DNA from: Phoenix dactylifera | Lineage: Eukaryota > Streptophyta > Magnoliopsida > Arecales > Arecaceae | Length of the DNA: 64,000 nucleotides | Direction: 5' to 3' | Assembly (NCBI RefSeq): GCF_009389715.1 | Contig: NC_052397.1 | Span: 13,960,129 to 14,024,128 of the forward strand | In this document: positions 59,505 through 64,000 of the stretch, in pieces | Layout of the letters: every line of letters begins with the position of its first letter | How positions within the stretch are numbered: the first letter of the stretch is position 1 | Translations under genes and position numbers: made by a program | Notes under the pieces: generated by a model | Databases searched by the model: none | Seen by the model: only the letters and a program-made list of their open reading frames with translations | Told to the model about the DNA's origin: nothing

Positions 59505-61718
59505 CTAGACAAAGTCAGGTTCGGTGATCAATAGCCATTTACAAAAGCTAGTGGTAAAAAAAACTATAATTTGAATTCACATGCAACAAGGGGGAAATTA
59601 AAAAACATACAAGACATACAACATCCAAATTACACAACAAAAAAGTTATTTCAAATAATCTTCCATACATTCAAAAGTTCTAAGTTTGAGATTTAGAGTG
59701 TTTAAATAATATCATTGTTGATGATTCCAGCTCACATAAAAACATATTTTGGTGCGAGAGAGAGAGAGAGAGACAAAAAGAGTGTGTGAACTTTTGTTTG
59801 ACAGGTACTCTCCAAGTTTATCCATACATAAGATACCATAACCATTATAACATGATTCATAGCATGACACATATTTAAAGCTACGTCATATCCATTTTAC
59901 ATGACCTTCCTGTTTTCTCCCATCATCCCCCCTTTTCTCGTAAGAGTAAGACTGCCCCCCTCCAGCTATTTCCCATTGAAATAGTCATATCCATCTTTGA
60001 CATACCCAGACATCCAAACATTGCCTTTAAGGTCCCTTCAACCTTGTCTTTTATTATTAGGTTCCCTATAGGTTTATTTCAATGCTTAACCTTCACAATC
60101 CTTGAAGTCATCCTACATAGGAAAAGATCAGTAGTAGGATGTCTACAGATATCCAACATGTGCTTAGCTAAATGAAATTATACACGGAAATTAATAGGTC
60201 ATACAACTGGTTCCACTTCAAACTGATTAGACGAATGCAATAAACAAGTAAAATATTGGCTTCACTTTCAGAATGTTACATCTAATAAGATAATTTAGCA
60301 AGTTGTTTGTGGGAAGATGAAAGTAAAGCTACCTCACTTCACAAGGGGCACCATGAATGAAGTTGGCACTCAAGTTTTGGGAGAATTGTTGAGACTTAGG
60401 GGTGATACATGCAAAGGAAATGTCTGGAGTTCAAATAGTAGCTTTTCTTGACAACAGAAAGGTTGAGGTGCAAAGGAGCGTGCAAAATCATGATAAAAGA
60501 GTAAGAAGGATTGCAACCCAGAGCTTATATTAAGTAAGTACTTTAGCTTGTTCCTCTGCTAGAAGCAATTAAAGGATTTCTTTTCTTACTAGTATACATG
60601 ATAACCCAGCTTTTCACTTCCCAAAATATCCCTAACTACTCTTTTGCTTAAACCATGGACCCTACCTTCATCTACGGTCATCTATCATCACAAATGACTA
60701 AGTTGCTAGAGCCTCTGAAAAATTTGGAATTAAACATAAAATCTGAAGGACTCCAACAACTAGCTCCATGCTACGTCCTCTTTCCCATTCTCTTAATTTT
60801 TGTACGAGGAGTTAAATGTTTAAAGTGGACTTCTTTGTCCTGCTTAGACTTTTTGATATTGCTCCAAATACCCTTAAAGATTTTAACATATCATACTTAA
60901 CCATAAAAACTCAAAAACTAGATTTTCTATCATAGTACATGCATCGAAGGAAAGCCTTGTTTCTTAAGGAACAAACAATAATCAATAACCAACATTAATA
61001 TTAAAATTATTTTGAAGTTATTTATTGTAAGATCTCCATACATGAATAATTATATTTCACGCACTTATTCATGTGGCTTACAGCTAGTACCAAGAAAAGT
61101 TGCTACATGTTTCAACTAAAAGGTCTACTTCATTGGAGACCCAGTCAAATAAGTTTTCTACTCCATCCAGGTCAATCTAAACCAGAGTCCAGACACAAAG
61201 GATTGCTAGAAAATTGAAGGGTTCTAGAGATTGGTGCCTGGAGTCAATAGTCTAAAAATATGTTGGTTAGCTTTTCACACTAGTTCCCAATCTAGGAATG
61301 AAAATCCAGATCTTTTGCTGTTTCATGGCCTTTTAGGTAGGTTTTTATTCTTCAACCTAGCAGGACCTGTAAAACATTCTACTTTTCAATGGAGCTATTA
61401 AAGGCACAGCTTGGTGATTAAGATTGGCTTTATAAAGTCTAATGATATAAATCATGCCCCAAATTTTTATTACTTTCTTATATTCATGAAAGCTCTAAAT
61501 AAATAGCACGATAAGATTGCAGAAAATAGAGTGATATTACAATGGTTAACCTGAGAAGCTTTGAGATTTTGGTGGACCTACCATGCTGGACTTGAATCCC
61601 ACACCCTCTAAATCCTTCTCTTTTTCTTCCCCATTGTTTCCTCTTTTTACCCTTCTTTTATATATCTTCTGGAAAATCTATATGCGTTATTTGAGGTTCG
61701 AACTTAAGCACTCTATAC

Positions 61719-61928
61719 CAAGGTCCGCCGTACCGGTACCGGTCAGCATACCGGTGGTGGCCCGGACCGGTACTGTACCGATCCTGTACGGTTCCGTACT
61801 GGTATGACAGTCGTACCGGCCGATTTTCCAATAAAAAGCTCCCGGTACCGGATCCCATGCTGATCCGGTACCGGTCCCAGCCCGGACAGGTTCGGACAGG
61901 CCCGGACCGGCCGGTACGGCATACCCTG
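61719..61928. mobile_element. 210-bp hAT-like MITE, right flank
   Basis: The ends are CAAGGTCCGCCGTACCGG and the inverse of CAGGGTATGCCGTACCGG, matching at 14 of 18 positions. Flanks are CTCTATAC and CTCTATAA (7 of 8). The GTACCGG-rich interior is closely similar to the start of the element at 44347. Confidence 0.85.
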
Positions 61929-63188
61929 CTCTATAATTTAGACCTTATTCTCTTGACTACAAGCAAGTGCTTTATCAGCTTAATTTTAGGTATGATTTTT
62001 CCTTTACCAAGTGCCTCTTGGTTAGCAACAGATAATAGGACAAAAAGATGATGAAATAATGGGAGAAATATGAGAATTCAATATACAAAAATTAAGGAAA
62101 ATAGGTACAACATACTAGGGAAATTTACGTATATGATTAAAAGAGAACAATGTTTTAACCAGAACACATAACTAAGGCTAAAGAAATTAAAGACATCGAT
62201 CTAAAAATAGTAAACTAACAAGTGGAATTTACACAATGTTGAACCAAATAAAGCCTGGATTGCATTTGTCAATATAATTGCAGCTAAAAGAAAACATACC
62301 TACAAGAAGAAATACTGATACCCATCTATTATATAAAGAAGAAAGACATTCTAAATGCAAGTAGAACCATAGTAACAATATTTGGCGAGTTTTTCAATAA
62401 TTTGTGAATTATTCATCATATGATAGTTAACCAAATTATTCTGACTTATCCACTGGTTTGCGAATGGATCATGATTAAATCGTAAATTTCATTGGTATCA
62501 TGAATAATCACAAGATTATTAATTGTTTTGACTTACTATGCAGGGGGAAAACAATGTGGACAAGACAAACAGAAAAAAAAGAAAAAGAAAAAGGCATCCG
62601 GGAAGAAACGGAAACAGATCGAAATAAAGGTCCATGGCTCCCATGCATGAATTTCCTCAAACAAGTAATTTGAGTTGATATCCATATCTCACCTTCACAT
62701 GAATTAAAATTTTTTTGGCTTCCTCCTTTATTTTGCTTCTCAATTTTTTTTAATATCAAGATATCTCCGGGACATATTCAATGGGAAGTAATAATAAATA
62801 TATTAAAAATTTTAGATTTTTATCAATTTTTATTATCTATGAGCATATATCTGAAGTTGTTGTTGTTGTTATTTTCTGAACCTTTTCCTTATTTTTTTCT
62901 GACTGTACCAAATTAGTTCCAAATTCTAAAGTTTCCAACTTCATTGAACTTGTGACTATGAGTATAGCAAAGAAAATGAAGGTAAGTAGCTAAGATAGAT
63001 GCAGTAATCACCAAGGACACCAACCCTTTTTGGGCAAGGAAATCATCCTGACTGGGCCCTCAAAGTTTTCAAAAACAAAAGAAGGGTGATATGAGAACGG
63101 AAGAGCCCAATTGTAGCCTAGACAGTGTCTATTAAGATTTAAAAAGTTTGTTTTTAGGATGATAGTATCTATCTTCAGCTGTTTTTAT

Positions 63189-63419
63189 CAAGGTTTTCTT
63201 CACCCAACCCATACTGCCTGGTATCGAGCAACATTGTATAGACCTGATAAGGTACTATTATGGTACAGGGACTCGATAAAATCTTGCACCGACATATGGT
63301 ACAACTGCTATCTCGCCTCCAGCAACATACTATGTCTTGCTATGGGGGTGTACCGTACCGGTTCAACCCATACCAGTAAGATACTAATACAGTGTCTAGT
63401 ACCAAGACTAAAAACCTTA
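63189..63419. mobile_element. 231-bp hAT-like MITE, right flank
   Basis: It begins CAAGGTTTTCTTC and ends CTAAAAACCTTA (last base changed from G), inside a perfect 8-bp duplication GTTTTTAT (63181-63188 and 63420-63427). The interior has GTACCGTACCGG and resembles the 18621-18847 type. Confidence 0.85.
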
Positions 63420-64000
63420 GTTTTTATGTTCTATGAGAACTTCTTCCTATTATATGAATTATGTCCAAGGTTGGATATAACAAGAACGATATTGCTTAAA
63501 AATAGTTTTTTCCCCTAAAACCTCTTCACCACTGCATTTTAGAAGATAGTATTTATCTAGATGTTTTCCTAAAGTTCTTCATGCATCTATCTCCTCTTCT
63601 TATGCTCAAAGATTTTGATAACAAAACTATGTCCTCATCTAGGAATTCATTTATGGATAGAGAAGGCAGTTTGTTTTAGAGTTTATCAATAATTCCTCTT
63701 TTTTTGGGCATAGGAGCTTGCTCTGGTACTACTATATAAAGTTTTCTAATTACATAACCATTTGACTGTCATGAAACCATATAAAGGTTAATGAAAGAAT
63801 CATTGAAAGGTTTTCAATAACCTTTTGACTGTTTTGACAAAGGTAGAGATATGTTAGGACCAACAAAGATAAAGAATAGAACTAGGGCAGTTAGTGCAAA
63901 AGAAAGGTGTCCTCCAAGGCCAGGGATGACTAGTGCTGGCTAGAGAACCTGTCATGTAATTATAATTCAGAGAGAAATATCAGGATTAAAATTCATCAGT

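Larger units (their letters stand above)
34110..60847. repeat. Tandem segmental duplication, unit 2 (26.7 kb)
   Basis: This is the second direct copy of 5393-34106. It starts inside the same Ty3-type LTR remnant and ends at TGCTTAG, after which unique sequence begins. Relative to unit 1 it lacks the MULE and the LTR-like insertion. It gained a LINE with a nested hAT element and a 340-bp MITE in intron 3. It also has about 1.57 kb more in GH95 intron 4. Confidence 0.92.
60848..64000. other. Right unique flank, no confident gene
   Basis: The sequence is AT-rich and present once in the window. Apart from two hAT-like MITEs I see no exon chain, RNA gene or long coding frame. The 119-codon frame at 63159-63518 is mostly MITE sequence. 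Confidence 0.55.

Overview
The window is nuclear DNA from a flowering plant, probably a monocot and perhaps a palm. The evidence is a pair of GH95 alpha-L-fucosidase genes with the plant AXY8/FUC95A exon pattern, GT-AG introns of up to about 5 kb, plant-type LINE, MULE, hAT, TRIM and Ty3-type remnants, and a monocot-like GC-rich first exon. The species was not established. No bacterial genes, CRISPR arrays, rRNA or true tRNA genes were seen.

The layout is dominated by one direct tandem duplication. Unit 1 spans about 5393-34106 and unit 2 about 34110-60847, joined head to tail with 3 extra bases (34107-34109). Unique flanks lie at 1-5392 and 60848-64000. Each unit holds, in order: a Ty3-type LTR remnant; a five-exon ZSWIM7/SWS1-like gene on the minus strand; an AT-rich TTTAAT repeat; a ten-exon GH95 gene on the plus strand (12215-26653 and 39848-55243); a long intergenic stretch; and decayed 3' exons of a HOS15-like WD40 gene on the minus strand. 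By eye, the 956-bp third exon of the two GH95 copies differs at about 20 positions, so the duplication is fairly recent. Both GH95 copies and both ZSWIM7 copies read through in frame. The HOS15-like fragments are broken in both units.

Mobile elements separate the two units and give a relative timeline. A TRIM element (intron 5) and several short hAT-like elements with CAAGG...CCTTG ends (introns 3 and 8) are in both units, so they predate the duplication. Present in only one unit are: in unit 1, a 2.2-kb MULE with tandem palindromes in its long inverted repeats, a roughly 2-kb LTR-like insertion and one hAT-like MITE; in unit 2, a 5'-truncated LINE with a nested 835-bp hAT element and a 340-bp MITE whose exact empty site is preserved in unit 1.

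In function, the GH95 enzyme would remove terminal alpha-1,2-fucose from cell-wall xyloglucan and related glycans. ZSWIM7/SWS1 is a recombination factor of the RAD51-paralogue pathway. Nothing suggests the two act together; they are simply neighbours copied as a block. The most unusual items are the hAT-like MITE family rich in GTACCGG palindromes, the MULE palindrome arrays, and the different non-consensus substitutions in the two GH95 copies.
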